Shown here: piece after piece, positions 12,801 to 27,800 of the stretch | How the letters are laid out: each line of letters starts with the position of its first letter | How positions within the stretch are numbered: position 1 is the stretch's first letter | Position numbers and translations under genes: made by a program | The notes under the pieces: model-generated | What the model was told of the DNA's origin: nothing | Seen by the model: only the letters and a program-made list of their open reading frames with translations | The model's database searches: none | Assembly: GCA_964017235.1 (NCBI GenBank) | Contig: OZ024933.1 | Coordinates: 58,882,255-58,946,254 of the forward strand | Reading direction: 5' to 3' | Length of the DNA stretch: 64,000 bases | Origin: Sabellastarte sp. h YS-2021 | Taxonomy: Eukaryota; Annelida; Polychaeta; Sabellida; Sabellidae

Positions 12801-15800
12801 GGACTCAGACTGGTTCTTTCTAAACCTCGTTCTATTATATTACCTCAAAATCGAAGAAAAACTAAACATATCTTCCAGTCTCAGCTGTAATCCCACCACC
12901 GGGCGGTTGGATTCAGCATTCAGTCCCACGTGGTAAGCTATTGTAGCGTAGTAAAATTGAAAATTTTGATTACTTAAATGTAGCTTTTATAAGCTACAAG
13001 CTTACCATGTGGGACTGAGAAGAGTCCCACCCTGCCTCCCCGCTGTCTTACAGCTGAGGGGGTATGGCAGCCCTTTTGAATACACATTTCAAACATTTGG
13101 ATTTTGTATTATTTCTACAGCTGAAATCCTCTGACAGATGTTCACCCAACATTTGTGGATAAATATACAGCCATGAGTTCTTCAAAAGATTATTAAAGCT
13201 AAAATCTAAGTGTTAATCTTCTGGAATTACCTCATGCTCAATGTAACCACAAGACAAAATCCCATTACAACCAATGTGTCCCTGTCTTAAGTCTCTTGAA
13301 AGTACCTGGTTGCTCAATGTTATCACAAGACAAAATCCCATTAAGGCCATTGTGTCTCTGTCTTAATTCTCTTGAAATTACCCGGTGCTCATAGTAATCA
13401 TGAGACAAAATTCCATCGAGACCATTGTGTCTCTGTCTTGATCTTGAAATTACCTGGCACCAGATGTAAACACAAGATATGTCTCTATCTTAATCCTCCT
13501 GAAATTACCTGGTGCTCATTTTAAGCACAAGACAAAATCCCATTAAGAACATCTTGTCTCAGTCTTAATTCTCTTAAAATTATCTCATACTCAGTGTAAC
13601 CACAAGACAGAATCATTTCTCTGTCTTAATCATCTTGAGATTACCATGTGCTCAATATAACTGGTATTCTTTTTCTTTACTGATTTGAATATTTTAAATA
13701 TATTCCATTTTGCATATATTTCCTACTTCCAGTGATAATTTGCCCATCGATTAGCTCTGGACCTGGCCAATCAGGCATTTCATCTGCAAAAGTGGGGACA
13801 GTTCTTTCTTACGAATGTGATCCCGGCTTCAATTTGATTGGTCAAGAAAACATCACCTGTTTAGACAATGGAACATGGGACTACAATGTGCCAAGATGTG
13901 ACCGTAAGTCTACCTGTTTTACAAGTTTTTTTTTATTCAAAATGTCTTGTCATCAGCCAGACAGATGCTAAAGTATTCACAAACAGGTCAACTCTAGAGC
14001 AACACAGTCTAAACAGGTAATCCATTAGTATGGACAAAACTGTTGATATATTGTTTATTTCTATAAGTAGTAAGTCTGATATCCAGTATATTCATCTATA
14101 TTTGTCTACCTTGTAATTGCTTTTGACATAGCTTAGCTTATTTTCACACGTGTTTGACATTTGTGATAAATTTGTTTGCATTTTATAATTGCTTCATTAG
14201 TACACGTTGGTTCACATTGTAGTGGGAGACCTTGGATTTAGGGCTGTTCTCACAAATGGGATGCTTATCAATTTGCATCCCTGCCCCCATAACAGTCCTA
14301 AGTTACATTGATTAAAAGTAACAATAAAATCACAGATCCAAATGTGTCATTTGTCTTGTATGAGGACATTATGAAGGTGTATCATTAACTCATATTTATT
14401 CATCACCCTGTATAAATTGTTAGCTTGTAGAGTATCTATTTGCTTTTGATGAATGTTAGGTACAGAGTCCTATTTTCATGATTCGTGACTTGTTTTGGTT
14501 CAAATAAAGACATCGCAATAAATGATAAGATCCATTCCTTTTGGCCAGATTGTACAGAGGTTCTTATATTTATAACATGTATTTAGATTTTTGGTTTTTC
14601 ATTTTTCTGTGTTCAGGAATAAGCTGTGGTTCTCCGGGAACAATTGTTAATGGCACAGAAGTCGTCAATGAGGGTTTTCTATACGAAGACACAATCACAT
14701 ACCAGTGTGACCTTGGTTATGAACAGAGTGCAGGAGACACATCCGTCACTTGTCAGGCAGATGGGAGCTGGAGTGGTGCCACACTGGAATGTGCGAGTGA
14801 GTCTCCCTTGTTATGTATGAATGGGTGTTTGAGTGGGGAACAGAATCGAATAGGGTAAACATAGTATTACACAAAGTGAAAAAGTGAATTTCTTTAGTAT
14901 ATATTATGGTCGCTTATTAGGCAATAAAAGGGCCTGTTTCACTTTGCTGAATGCCATTCCTAGACAGCTAGGAATAAAAAAGAGGGTTCATGCAAAGTTG
15001 GGACTAGGTCTGGGGTAAGTATATGCCTTCGTATGCCATTTGGCTGTGTTATGGATTGCTCTCAAAAATAGCTGAGAACAGTACCTGAAAGTTGGCATTC
15101 TTGTTGGAATTCTATAGGGTTAATATATGATGCATCTTCATGATAGCATTGCAATTCTTGTTTACTTCTTTGTTTTCAGGGGAAAGATTTTCCAAAAATT
15201 AATACTGAACCATAAAAGAATCACTCCTGATTGTTATAAATGATAGCTGAATGTCACACAATTGTAAATAATGTAACTTGAATAGGCTACCTTAGCAATG
15301 CTTGAACATATTTAAAAAAATTTTACTTTGGGCAGGTTTTTGTAGCTTTACGGTACTTGTAAGCATTAAGTAATGGTACAATGTCAACACCTGACCTAAC
15401 TAATAACTACCAAGAGTAAGCTCAGGCTGATGTGATCATATTATTAACACATGCTATAGGGACCAGTAAACAGTGCATGGGGGGGTAGATTTAAAAGGTC
15501 TTAGCCCGGTCTCAGGCTCAAAGCTAAGACATTAGTCTCAAATGTTTGGAACATTTTAGTTGGCCACCATAATTCTTTCCCCATTTCACAACTTAAAGTG
15601 GCTGAAAATAAGATACACATTTATAAAATATCCCCTAAAGTTGTCTTTGGACGTTACTCTATGGCAACATTTTACCAGAAATAAAAAAATGTTAAACAGA
15701 GGATTTATGTCATCATTAGATAATTTTGAATAGAAATAAAGGATGACCTAACACAGAAAACCACTGTGGTTATTTACCAATCTTGGTATCAGCTGAGACC

Positions 15801-18800
15801 CCCTTCTGTGAAAACTGTTTGAGACAAAAACTAAGCTGAGCCAAAAGGCACCACTTTGCACCAGTGGCGGGGCCACGGCAGCAGAGTGGTAACACTCTTG
15901 CCTCCCACCTGAGATCGGGGTTCGGTTCCCGGCCTGACCTCAAGTGGGAAAGCTGGTAGTTGCTTGACGTTGGTCAGCAGTTTGCAGTTCAGAACCTTGA
16001 CCAACTGTATGTACTGGTTTCCTCTGCCCACAAAACTACCCATCATGATATGACCTGTACAGTGTTGAAAGTGATATAAAACCCCAAATAAATAAATAAA
16101 TTGCACCCAGTGGCTCAGCCTTAGACAGGGCTAAGTCTGAGACCTTAGCTGAAAGCAGCCCAAGGTCTTCCTGAAGACACATGTCAAAGTAAATCAATAA
16201 ACTACAGGTATTGCAGTAGACACATTGGCAGTAAGTCATAGACCACAAACATATGGTCTACCGAAGAATGTCTGTCAGGAAGAATGCCCATCAGGCACTG
16301 TACCCATCAGAATAATGCCCATCAGGAACTTTGCCCATCAACTATTTGTCTGGGGTGGAATTTTGCCCATGACCTTTTTTACCCATCATTATTTCCTTAA
16401 ACTTTACTTATTGAAATGTTTACTTACTTTTTAGGTAAACAAGTGCCACTAGGTCAGCTTGGCTGCACTTAGAAATTAATTAAGTTTGAACCTATTAAAG
16501 TAGTTTTTTTATTTGGTGTACAAACTAATGTGAAAAGGTTTCTTTACAGATATCCTTTTAGATTATTTATATAAAGTGTAATTGGGAATCTTTTTGTTAA
16601 TCTTGTAAAATTCTATAGTCCTGGATACCTATCTAAGGCCATCTGTGTGTGAACTATGTTAACCGCAAATAACCCCCAAATCTTTGATGCAGCGCCTTCA
16701 GTTACATTCAAGCATGCATATATGAAGTGCAATTGGGAATCTATTTGTAAGTGGTCTATAATCTGTTAATAAAGTCCATTTATCATAGAGAATACAGATG
16801 AATGGTATTAAGCTGTTGATAATGCTGCTAAAGTCACCTAGTAGGCACTTTTTAAATAAATAAGCTATAAGTTTAAAAATTGATGGGGAAAATTCCATCC
16901 CTGTAAAATTGATGATGGGCAAAGTACCTGATGGGCAAAGTACCTGATGGGCATTATTCCTGGTGTACATTCTTCTAGGATTCCATATATATAAACCCAC
17001 AAAGTCTTAACAAATATGATAGATTCTACTGAAAACCTGAAGTGGGTGTTGTTAAAAATATGTCTTCATATTTCATATGGTTGGCTGACCAATTTGAATG
17101 GCAATACATGCATAAAGGTTGTGGCATATATTATTAATATCTGCCAGAGTATGTATAGATCTTTAACAAACTCTATTAAGGCTACTACATGTTTACATTG
17201 CTCATATACCAAAAACAGAGGTGTGTAAAAAGTGCAAATATTAATGACAAGGTTACCGTAACATTTTCAGTGGGGAAAATTGGTTTGTGAATAGGTGAAC
17301 AGTGGATCTGAAAGTAGGACACATGCCACAAGAGGACTTCAGTTTTTTTATTTCACACAGAATAACTTACAGTGTGTAACAGACAATACTGTTAACTTGA
17401 ACAGTAAAGAAAATATTAACTTGTTTATCATTTTATTACCTCTTAAACTACTTAATTTCTGTACTTTTTAATTGATCTGTTGATGCTGGATTTTTTAAGC
17501 TACCTAGCCTACATTTTACAAATACAATATCCAAAAGGTAGCATATTTTTTATTAATAAAACTAACAATAAGTTTCTTTTAATTTAACTGAGTTTCCACA
17601 TTGTTTTGCACAATACAAAATTCAAATTTATTAAGTTGTACTCTTCTAATCTCCTGTTTAAGATTGATATTTATTTCATAAAACAGTGTATGAGAAGAGG
17701 GACACAAATTCATGCATATTGGGCAAGCCATTTAAATAAACAGATACAAATAAATATATACAATGCATCACCATCCAAATGTACCCAGTTACTGAAGGCG
17801 TGTTTGCTTTGGGTATTACAATTGATAATCTCCTGGAGTTTTCAATTGAAAAATGTACAACACTGTTTATCGACAATTAAACGTCTTTAATGCATGTACC
17901 AAACTGAACACACCCAACTCAAGACCGCGTAATATGTTGAATGAAGTTAATTACTTGAAACTGTAGTTAATGCTCTAAAACGACAGGGGAGCCATGAAAA
18001 CACTGCAAAACTGGTTAGTTATCATATTATTCTGTGATATAATGTCTCATCTCCATTTTTCTGCTAAAACCTAAAATTCACCAATTATCGCCCACACTAC
18101 CCCAATTTTCGGCCGAACATGACTCCATTTCACCTATCCGAACCCCCCGCTTATCAGACCCGATGGAATGTCTCCCAGTAGATTCGGATAATTGAGGTTC
18201 TACTGTATTTAGAATCCGGAAAAATTGGCCTCCTGGAAAAATAGCCTCCAAGAAAATTGGCCTCCTAGAAAATGGCCTCCTTGAAATTTTTGGGGGTGGA
18301 AAACTGGCCTCCCCCTAGTCTTTTAATGACAATGGAAATAAGTAAAATTTTTGAAATCATTCATTACAAGCAATTAATGGTTAATAACACAAATATAGTA
18401 AAATGTTAAAAGTGTATATTATTAATTATAAAGAACATATTTCATTACATGACCAAACACCAAGTTAGTTTTAAAACAGAAAAATTATCGGGCTTCGTGA
18501 CTTTAATATTCAGCCCCCTCAAATTTCAAGGAAGCCAATTATCAAGGAGGCCAATTTTCTAGGAGGTTATTTTTCTAGGAGGCCAGTTTTCTGTTTCCCA
18601 CATATTGCTGCTATTTACTGCTATTTTTAGTTGCAATATTTGAAACATTTTAGCATATTTTTGTGTCCCACAAAATCGTGTGTAAAACCAACACAACTTC
18701 TATTTTAAAAACATATGGCTTCTGTTTGCACAAAACATGCATAGATCATCTGATAGTAAAGCCATTTAGACAGCAATATGGAATGGACCTGATTCTGGTT

Positions 18801-21800
18801 CATGAAGGATAATTGCCTTTTGTCATATGAAGTGGCTGCCGAAATGTAATTAGAGGTTCGCCAGACTTAATTAGTGGCTATTGATCCGTGATCCATTTTG
18901 CAGCTCAATAAAGCCAATTAAACAGTGATTTGTACAATATTTTACCCGAATTGTATATTGAACCTGTAATGAACAACTCCCTATGAAATGTGACCTGCTA
19001 CCACTTTTTTATCTCCCAACATTAAATAAAACATAGAAGAACTGGGTAACATAATCAACACACATTACATGCACACCCCACAAAGCTCAAACTTTGAAGG
19101 AAAATGATCAATGATGATCTCCCTTTTCTAATCCACTCTGTGCATGCTGACAGGCAGTACAACAACTCAAACGGATCAATAGTCTGTAGGTCTGGTGAAC
19201 CAATTATTACAGTTAGTGATACTGTGTTTGTGTTTTGTCTAGTCTAAGATTAATATCAACAAATCTCTTCAGATACTGTGTATATTTCATGAGGAGTGGG
19301 TTTCTTTCTCCCCCTGCTGATAGTACTCTCTGGTCAAACCCACAAAACAAGTTTTGTAAAACATATCAGTTTCTATTAACACTTTATTATTACAGGTATT
19401 CACACAACCATTAAACCAGGAGGAGTTCAGTGTTATAAATAAATCCAAAGAAAGACCGAGTTTGACTTGATTTTCAAATAATATAGCTCAATAACCAATT
19501 TGTGTGAATAAAGGAGGTGTTCATAGGTATCATGCTCACAATGGCTGGCCTAAAACATTTTACCTGATTACATAACAAAACCCTTAGTGTGTTACAATAC
19601 GATACTGTTAGTCTAAAAATGTGACCCTTTGAATATGCTTTTGATATCAAATCGTCTAATAGATGTCACTATCAGCTGTTTAATTATGTAAAACAGTAAT
19701 TTTAAAACATTACTACCGTATTTATTCGTATGAACGCGGGGGCGATGTATTTTTATCAAAGAGGGAGACGGGGTGTGACCATTACAGGCACAAAAAACAA
19801 CTCTCAAGTCCGGTGGCAGTGGGTGATAATATACTTGATCTTGCATGTATAATGGCGGGATAGCTTAAAATATTAGAAACAAACCTTAAATCTGAAGAAA
19901 TTATAAACTTCTGTCTCATATATTTGAAGATTTTAAAGCATCTTTGAACAGAACTGCCATATTTGTTGTGATTTTTCTTTATTTCCTGTAAGTGGTATTC
20001 GATTGGGGAAGTACTAAAACACATCTCTTTTTTGGGAATCTTGCAATCATATCTTGGAAATATGAACTTTGGAAAGGTTGAGAGGAGGGGGGGGGGCATT
20101 TGTATGAATAAATACGGTAACTCACAAGCGATTGTTAATGTATATATATTTTGGTTTTCAGAAGTAAACTGTGGCAGCCCTCCTGTGAATGGTAGGAATG
20201 GCTTACAAGTCATTGAGGGGACATTTTACAATGATACTGTCACTTACTCTTGTCAGGAGGGTTACAAGTTTCGATTTAGGGGAGAAAATGTTAACAAGTG
20301 CACTTCTTCAGGAGCCTGGCTCATCTCCACAGCACCAGATTGTGAAAGTAGGTGAAAATGCAGATTTTAGGGCTAATTTATTACAACAATTTTGTTTAAT
20401 TTCCCCTACATCTATATGAGTCAATATTTAAATGACGATTGTGGAAAAGTTCTTTCCACATGGAGTAATTATATAATTTACTGTGTTTTAAAATTGCCTC
20501 TGCCATTTGGAGGTTATGTTTGTGGTTGCCTTTGTTTGTCTGTGTTTGTAATTACTCCTTACTCCAAAACTAATAAATGCAGCTTTAGTATTTTTTTTTT
20601 TGTGAATGCGCCTGACCACGGGAAGAAGTGATTTTTTCAGTGATTTGGGGTTTGTGGTCTGGATTACTTAAAACTAATGAGTGGATCTTTATGAAATTTT
20701 TTATGTGCATATGATCTGACCAATGGAAGAACAGGTTACATTTTGGGAAGGATCTAGATCATATTCTACATACTCGGCTACCTTGATGTATGTCTGGGGC
20801 AGGATTCACAAAAGGTTTTAAGTCTAAAATTTGCCTTAAGATAAAAGTCCTAAATATTAAAAACTTTGCCATAAAGTTAAGACAAAATTTATGCTTAGAC
20901 AAAATGGGATTCATAAAAGGTCTTAGACAAAATTTGGTCTCAACTTTAAGACCACTGCAGGGCAGACTTAAGTCATTTTTAAAATATTTCATTGCATTAC
21001 CTCGTTTTGGAACTGGACTATCCCTTTTTGGACATCAGCGCCTTAGAGGACTCACTGTTTACATTTATTTCGGCGCTTTATAAGTGTTTCTTACTTACTT
21101 ACTTGTGTACATTTTACCCTTTGCTATACCACCAAAAATATACTAGGGGGATCTATACTTCCTATAAAAGTAATTTCTGTAGATTGTTACAGAAATGTAC
21201 ATTGGTCAATTTCCTATAAATTTCCACATTTTACCTCCTTGTGGCAAAAATATTGTCATAAAAATGATTGACTCACAGAAAAAACACAAAGATTACTATT
21301 TTGACATTATTTTACCAAAAAAGTAAAAAAATCTGTTTTATAATTTTGAAAAGCATGTTTGGTGTATTTATTGGTGAAAAATATTTTTGTTTTGTTAAAA
21401 TTTTTTAATTTTGATACAAAATAGTTAAGCCTTTATGCATAAATTTTGTATCAGCTAAGAGTTGCTATTTAGTAGTAAGCACTTTTTGTGAATCCCAACT
21501 TATGATAAAATTCTCAGCAAAAATAAAAGTCTTAAACTTAAGACTGATCTTAGCTAAAATTTTGACTAAAATTTAAGACCTTTTGTGAATCCCGGCCCAG
21601 GACTCTATGAGTGCATTCTAGATTTAGATATAATGTAACCCCTGTTTGTGAATAGAAAGTTGAGACTTGGTCTCAGTTGAGACAAAATCTCAAATCTGAG
21701 ACTATTTCTTGTCTCAGACTAATAAGACCCTGAATACACTTCATTGAAACACAGTACATGTGTCTTACTAATTTCTTGAAATTCACCCCTGTGGTGGTCA

Positions 21801-24800
21801 TTGTTTCCTGCAACCAAGCTCATATATATAAGACTGAAGATATGGCATGTACTTAGGACTAGCTGTCTTGAACCAGACATAAAATTCCATGATGGACCTT
21901 TGTTAGATGTGTTTTCTTCAGGATTAGACACGGTTCTTTTATAGCTAGATTTCTCATTGCAGTTAAATACCACAATATACTTGATAGCACAAATTTTTGA
22001 ATTTATCCATTACAAACTGTATTATCCTTTTCTTTAACATAACAGTTATGGATTGTGGAGATCCAGACATTGTGATTCTTGATGGTACCGCTGAGTATAC
22101 TGAAACTACCTATGAATCAGCTGTTACATACAAGTGTAATGAGGGTTATCTGCCCATCATCACCACATACTACTGTAATGCCAGTGAGACTTGGAACGGG
22201 ACAGTGCCTGTGTGTGAAGGTATGCAGAAGGTACACTCAACTCGTATTCACCAAAAGTCTTAGCCAATATCTAGGCAGGCTTAACATTTGTAAACATACA
22301 TAGCCTAGATATGTCTGTAGATTTGGCTAAGACCTTTGGTGAATACAGGCCCCAGATGTAAACAACTACGCGAAAGCTTCGCGTACGTTGTGAGTTTTGT
22401 GATTAATACTGTATTATCGCTAACGGTCCGGTACTTCTTAAAGAAATCTCGTCAACTCTTAGAGAACTTCCGTCAACTCTTAGAGAAAATCCGTCCGTGA
22501 TTTAACTGACGGATCCCCAGAAATGAAATTCCTTTTCCGTCAATGACGGATTCCGAGCCACTGGGAAACAACTAGCATACAATATATTTGAGGTGATAAA
22601 GGTTCGAGATAGTTTTTCGAAGCTAAGAGCATATTTACAAACTTGGATGACAATTAGGAACAGCCTCTTTAGCTTTATGTTGCTGATATCTTGTTTGATA
22701 ATTGTCACAGATACAATGTTGTACTTCTGCAATCAGTTGTCTGAACTTTGTGATGGGCAATTTTGCTTTGAGATTACAATTCACTTTAAACAGAGGAGTC
22801 ATGGTAGAATAAGCAATGTGAAAATACTCATTTGGAAGAGTGGAAAATGAATTTATTGACTTAAAAATTCAGATAATAGAAGTTTGGATGAGAGACCTTC
22901 TACTTTTTCATGATTTCTTTAAAATAACACAAAATCATTTTTAACTCTCTGATATCAGTCAACATAAACTTTTTCTAATATGAATATACAGTGACAAAAC
23001 TCAAAACTATTTTATCAGATTTTACACAAGAAACTGCCGAGCTAAAAGTAAGGTATTAGCAGAATGTATTATATATGCATAAAATTGGAGATCTACATCA
23101 ATATGCAAACAATCAACCAGGGTTGGGGTCAATGTACTTTGTACTTAAGTACATTTGTACTTCAGTACATTTTTCTAAAGTACTAAAATGTATTTAAGTA
23201 CATTTTAAAATTTCAAGTATATGTACTTGAATTGTACTTAAGTACATTTTAAATTGTATGTACTTACAAGTACATTTAAGTCCTTTTAAATATTTTTAGT
23301 TTTAAGTAAATTTTTACTAATTTTTCAAAAGTTTGTGTGATCATAACACAAACTAGGATTATATAATCATTACAATTGAATTAAGCTTTTTCCATATCTT
23401 TATTGATAAACATTCATTTAGATTAAATTTTCATAAAAGTTTCACTGATATTTCTGATTCAATTTGATAACACTGTTTCTTTTAAAAAGTTTAGTATAAT
23501 TGATTATAATAATGAATCAAATTATTAAAGTTTCAATTCAATGAGCCAATCATATCTTAAAAATAGAGACAGTTGTTCCAAGATTGCATATTACTCCCCC
23601 TCTTTAATCCTCTTTTAACTGTCAACTTTGAACTTGACAGAGTGTCAGAGCAAAGTGTAAACATTGTACTCAGGTTACAGCAGGCAGTACAAATGTCACT
23701 TCAAATTTTGTCAAACATTTGAAGATGAGGATTAGTTAATTGTTTACTTGTCACTTTTATTGAAGAGCAATTTTTGATGATAACATTGTATTCCAAAGAA
23801 AGACATATATCACCACAATGAATGTAGGACAAAAAGAAACCAGACAAAAAGAAACCGGACAGAAAGAAACCAGATAAAAAGAAACCGGACAAAAAGTTTT
23901 ACTACTAGGACAAAAAGTTTCACTATAAAGTTAACTTTAAATTTCAATTAAATTTTCAAGAAATGCTAATTACTTTAAGGCTCCTATAAACACCTTGTGT
24001 CAAACATGCATAATAGCAGTTATTCTTGTAAACAAAAGACTTCTCTATCTGCTGTCTCTTAGTCAAACATAAAGTGAAAAAGGGATGTGGGTCCGAAACG
24101 TCCTAGTCCGAAACGTCCGTGGCCGAAACGTCCTACATTCGTGTGCCAATCAATAGCTTCTTCTGTTTGTCAATTAATAATGTTTATTTATTGTTAAATG
24201 AGCATTTTGTATAACTATATTTACCAATAGACCCCCTCCCCTGTATTCTTTGGACAAAAAGGTATAAAGGGAAAGCCACTTCCAATCACACATAACTGTC
24301 AATTGCTATTATTGATAACTGGCATCCAATTCATACAATCTCAATTCAGGTAAGCAGCCTTTATTCTATACAAATTAATCCATTGATTGATTGATTACAG
24401 TAAATGTCTTACATTGCATTATTTTAATCATCCTATGATCTTTTATGTACCTGAGTTGAGTTGTGACTTTAATCTTCCTTTGAAGTAGGTTTACTGAGTA
24501 GAAATGAAAGGAATAGCTACCTACTCAGGACAATTTAAGTTGTATATAAAAGGCTTAAATTTTCTTCCTGATATCATTGACATCTTACCATTTAAACTAT
24601 GGAGATAATAAAAAGCAATAAAGGTGGTTTGAAGATATGCATGGATGGATACATGTACACAAAGCTTTCTGTGAAGTCTTCTTCCATTTTCTGGAAGTGT
24701 TCGCAAAAGGTTGTTTTATCATGTAAAGCAGTTCTCAGAACAGGTCTTGATATAAGTTTTCTATTTTGATATAAATTGATTGATAATGATAATCCACTGC

Positions 24801-27800
24801 TCATCAGAGAATACAGCCATAAAAAAGAAATATCTTTGTTCTAGGTCCAGAGACAAAAAAAACTTTAAAATAAAAACTTTTTGTCCTACTAGTAAAACTT
24901 TTTGTCCGGTTTCTTTTTGTCTGGTTTCTTTTTGTCCAGTTTCTTTTTGTCCGGTTTCCTTTTGTCCATCCTAATTAATGAATAACTCCAAGTGACTTAT
25001 AAGCGAAATAGCAGGCATGGTATTTTTTATTTGTTGTATCTGTTGTTTTGTGAAACATCTGTTGTGACTAAAATAGAATAAACAATTATAATAGTGGGCC
25101 TTTTAATGTTATAAAGATAATAATAAGTGGATGATAACCAATTAGTGATTAATTGTAAATTTTGTATTAATACATGCCCCAATGTAATAATAAATTCAGT
25201 ATTGTATTCCATGGTTATTTTTCTGTTTTAAATGTTTGAATAAACTTCGTGGTATATTTTTTAATTTACTTTGTTTATTCACGGGTGAAAGTATTTGTAT
25301 TTGTACTTAAGTACTTTGAAAAGTACTTGTACTTAAGTACTTTGATGAAAAAATGACTTGTACTTGTACATGAAAATTAAAAAAGTGCTTGTACTTATAA
25401 TAAGTACATTTCAATGAACTTAACCCCAACCCTGCAATCAACATACAGCGTACAAATATTCATTATAAGGAAAAATGCCCATCAAGTGAATCCCATCAGC
25501 AAAAAGCCCATCAGGAAAATTGCCCATCAGCTAAAGTTATGGGTAGGAAAATTGCCCATCAATTTTTCAAAATTTCTTTACAACGTATAATTTAACTATT
25601 ACTTAATATAAAAATCAGATGTAAGGTACTGATAAAATAAATTTGCAATTGATTAAGGCCCACTTCTATTTCAGGTTTGTGCACAAGTTTTGTAAGTTTT
25701 TTTTATTTATTTTTATCAAAGGAAGAGTGCATAAGTTTCATAAGTTATTTTGCATCAGTTTCCTAAGTGTTTTATTTACATCAAAGGAAGGGTGTATGTG
25801 GTGTGTCTACTCAGGTGAGAATGAATTGTTTGAAAGCTGAGAACAAATCAATTGATGGGCAGAGTGTGATGGTAATTAAAAATTGCAACTTAGTGCTTCA
25901 TTCATTATCTTTTCTCAGTATAAATCAAATGATGGGTAAAGAGTGAGATTGTATTTGCAAAGTACAATTATTTCTGTTACCTCTTTCATTTATTTATATC
26001 AAAGGAAGGCTGCATCTGAATGAAATAGTGCTAAAAATTGAATTATCATGGTAGTTGATGTTAGCCTGTAATGTATTGAAGTTCTGTAATCATGTTAAGT
26101 TGTTCTTAATCTAAGTTTCTTGAAAAAGCTGTATTATGTTGTTAGTATTTTAAATAAAACACTAATTTAAACAAAAATTGATGGGCTTAAAGTTGGATGA
26201 AAAAATTGTATTTTGTTGTCAGTAAATTTAACAATAAATTAAACAAAGATGATGGGCAATTTTCCTACCCATCACTTTAGCTGATGGGCAATTTTCCTGA
26301 TGGGCTTTTTGGCTGATGGGATTCACTTGATGGGCATTTTTCCTGATGGACTTTTTTCTGTACACCATCAGTAACACAGATTGGTTAACCTTGAAGATAT
26401 ATATCATGTATTCAACTTTCTGTTTGAGCACATTTTAGCTGTGACACTGAATTACTGAGCAAGTCACTAAGTGTTTTTCCATCACATAAAAAATTTTCAT
26501 TTCACAGCTGTGAACTGCAGTAAGATCGTTGAGCAAATTGCAAATGGTGTGCCAACAGAGCCTGTAGTAGGACAAAGTGTGCAGTATTCCTGTAATAATG
26601 GCTACAATCTGAATGGGGTGGCCACACTCACCTGTACTAGCTATGGGAACTGGAGTGCACCTGTACCTACATGTGACCGTGAGTATGGAAACAGTGCACC
26701 TGTATCTACATGTCTATGTCAGTATTGTAACAGAGCAGTGTGTGACCTTCTCGGTGGACTGGCGGACAATGACCGCCAATGCTGTCGTCAGGCCGAAATC
26801 TTACTATACACGCGGATCACTATGTCCTCCATCTTTTAAAAGGCGAAAACAGATCATATTTTAAAAATATATATAATATATTAGCAATATAATCACATTT
26901 TTACTTTGAATTTCTACCATATTTCTTGGAGGAAGTTGTCAGCCATTTACAGACATAAACAAACGCTTTGCACATGTGCGGCCCGACTGCGAATGCACGA
27001 CCCGATTTTTCTACCAATCAGCATTCAGCTTACATATAATACAGGCCAGACTAAATAAATTCTACATTTTTGTTCCTGTTACAAAACTAAAACAATTGCA
27101 AAATGTTACATGCTGTATTATAATAATACATTTTCATGAGAACAATTCTAAAAGTTGCAAAAAAGATAAAAAATATTTGGGCAGACAAATTTTGTGAGGG
27201 GCACACAACTTTTTTGAGTTCCTGGACCATCGATCCAGGATGTTTTTGACACGAAAGTCCCACACTGTAACAGAGTGCACCTGTACCTTCCTGTGTATGT
27301 GAGAGGGCTCGGTGGTGTAGTGGTTAGAGTGCTTGTCTCCAACCTCTGAGGGCACCGGTTCGAATCTTGGGCTGGGCACTTCATGTTGGAAAGTTGGTAG
27401 TTACTTGCTGATGCCCGGTGGTTTACAGTGCAGAATCTTGACCAACTATAGTATGCACTGGTTCCTCCACCCGTAAACTACCCCTCACAATATGACCCTG
27501 GCTGTTGAACGTGACGTAAAACAACAAATAAATCTAAATCCTGTGTATGTGAATATTGTACTAAGTGCAACTGTACCTACCTGTATATGTATGTTTTGTA
27601 CTGAAGTACCTCTGTACCTACCTATGAACATGTTAAGTGTGATGGCTGAACCTCTACCTACCTTTGAAGGTGACTGTTGTAATAGAGTGCATCTGTATGT
27701 ATCTGTGTAGTTGGTGGATAAATTGTTTGGCTTTGTGGATATCGATTTTGAAGCAAAAATATTTCAATGTTGACCGATAGCGGAAGGCTGAGATTGTCTA

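Larger units (their letters stand above)
5856..13060 (+). mobile_element. DIRS-like tyrosine-recombinase retrotransposon, copy 1 (decayed)
   Basis: The element has DIRS architecture: inverted terminal repeats (5856-5885 and 12919-12948), then gag-like, RT-RNase H and tyrosine recombinase coding regions in order on the + strand. There is no DDE integrase and no LTR direct repeat. A second palindromic block at 12949-13060 is shared with copy 2 (35350-35465). The left 150 bp (to about 6010) matches, as reverse complement, the tail of copy 2 (about 35480-35630). Stops and small deletions break every reading frame. A LINE tail (6070-6671) and a MITE (7866-8506) have been inserted. The element lies in the 8.4-kb intron before sushi exon 2, same strand as the gene. 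Confidence 0.85.

Noticed and set aside
24874..24970. Serine/valine-rich repeat peptide from the GGACAAAAAGAAACC arms
   Set aside because: It is the translation of iterated inverted-repeat words; the inverse arm gives an equally open frame.
25473..26368. CRISPR-like array of GCCCATCAG repeats
   Set aside because: The words are imperfect, have no unique spacers, are inverted at the other end, and the genome is eukaryotic.
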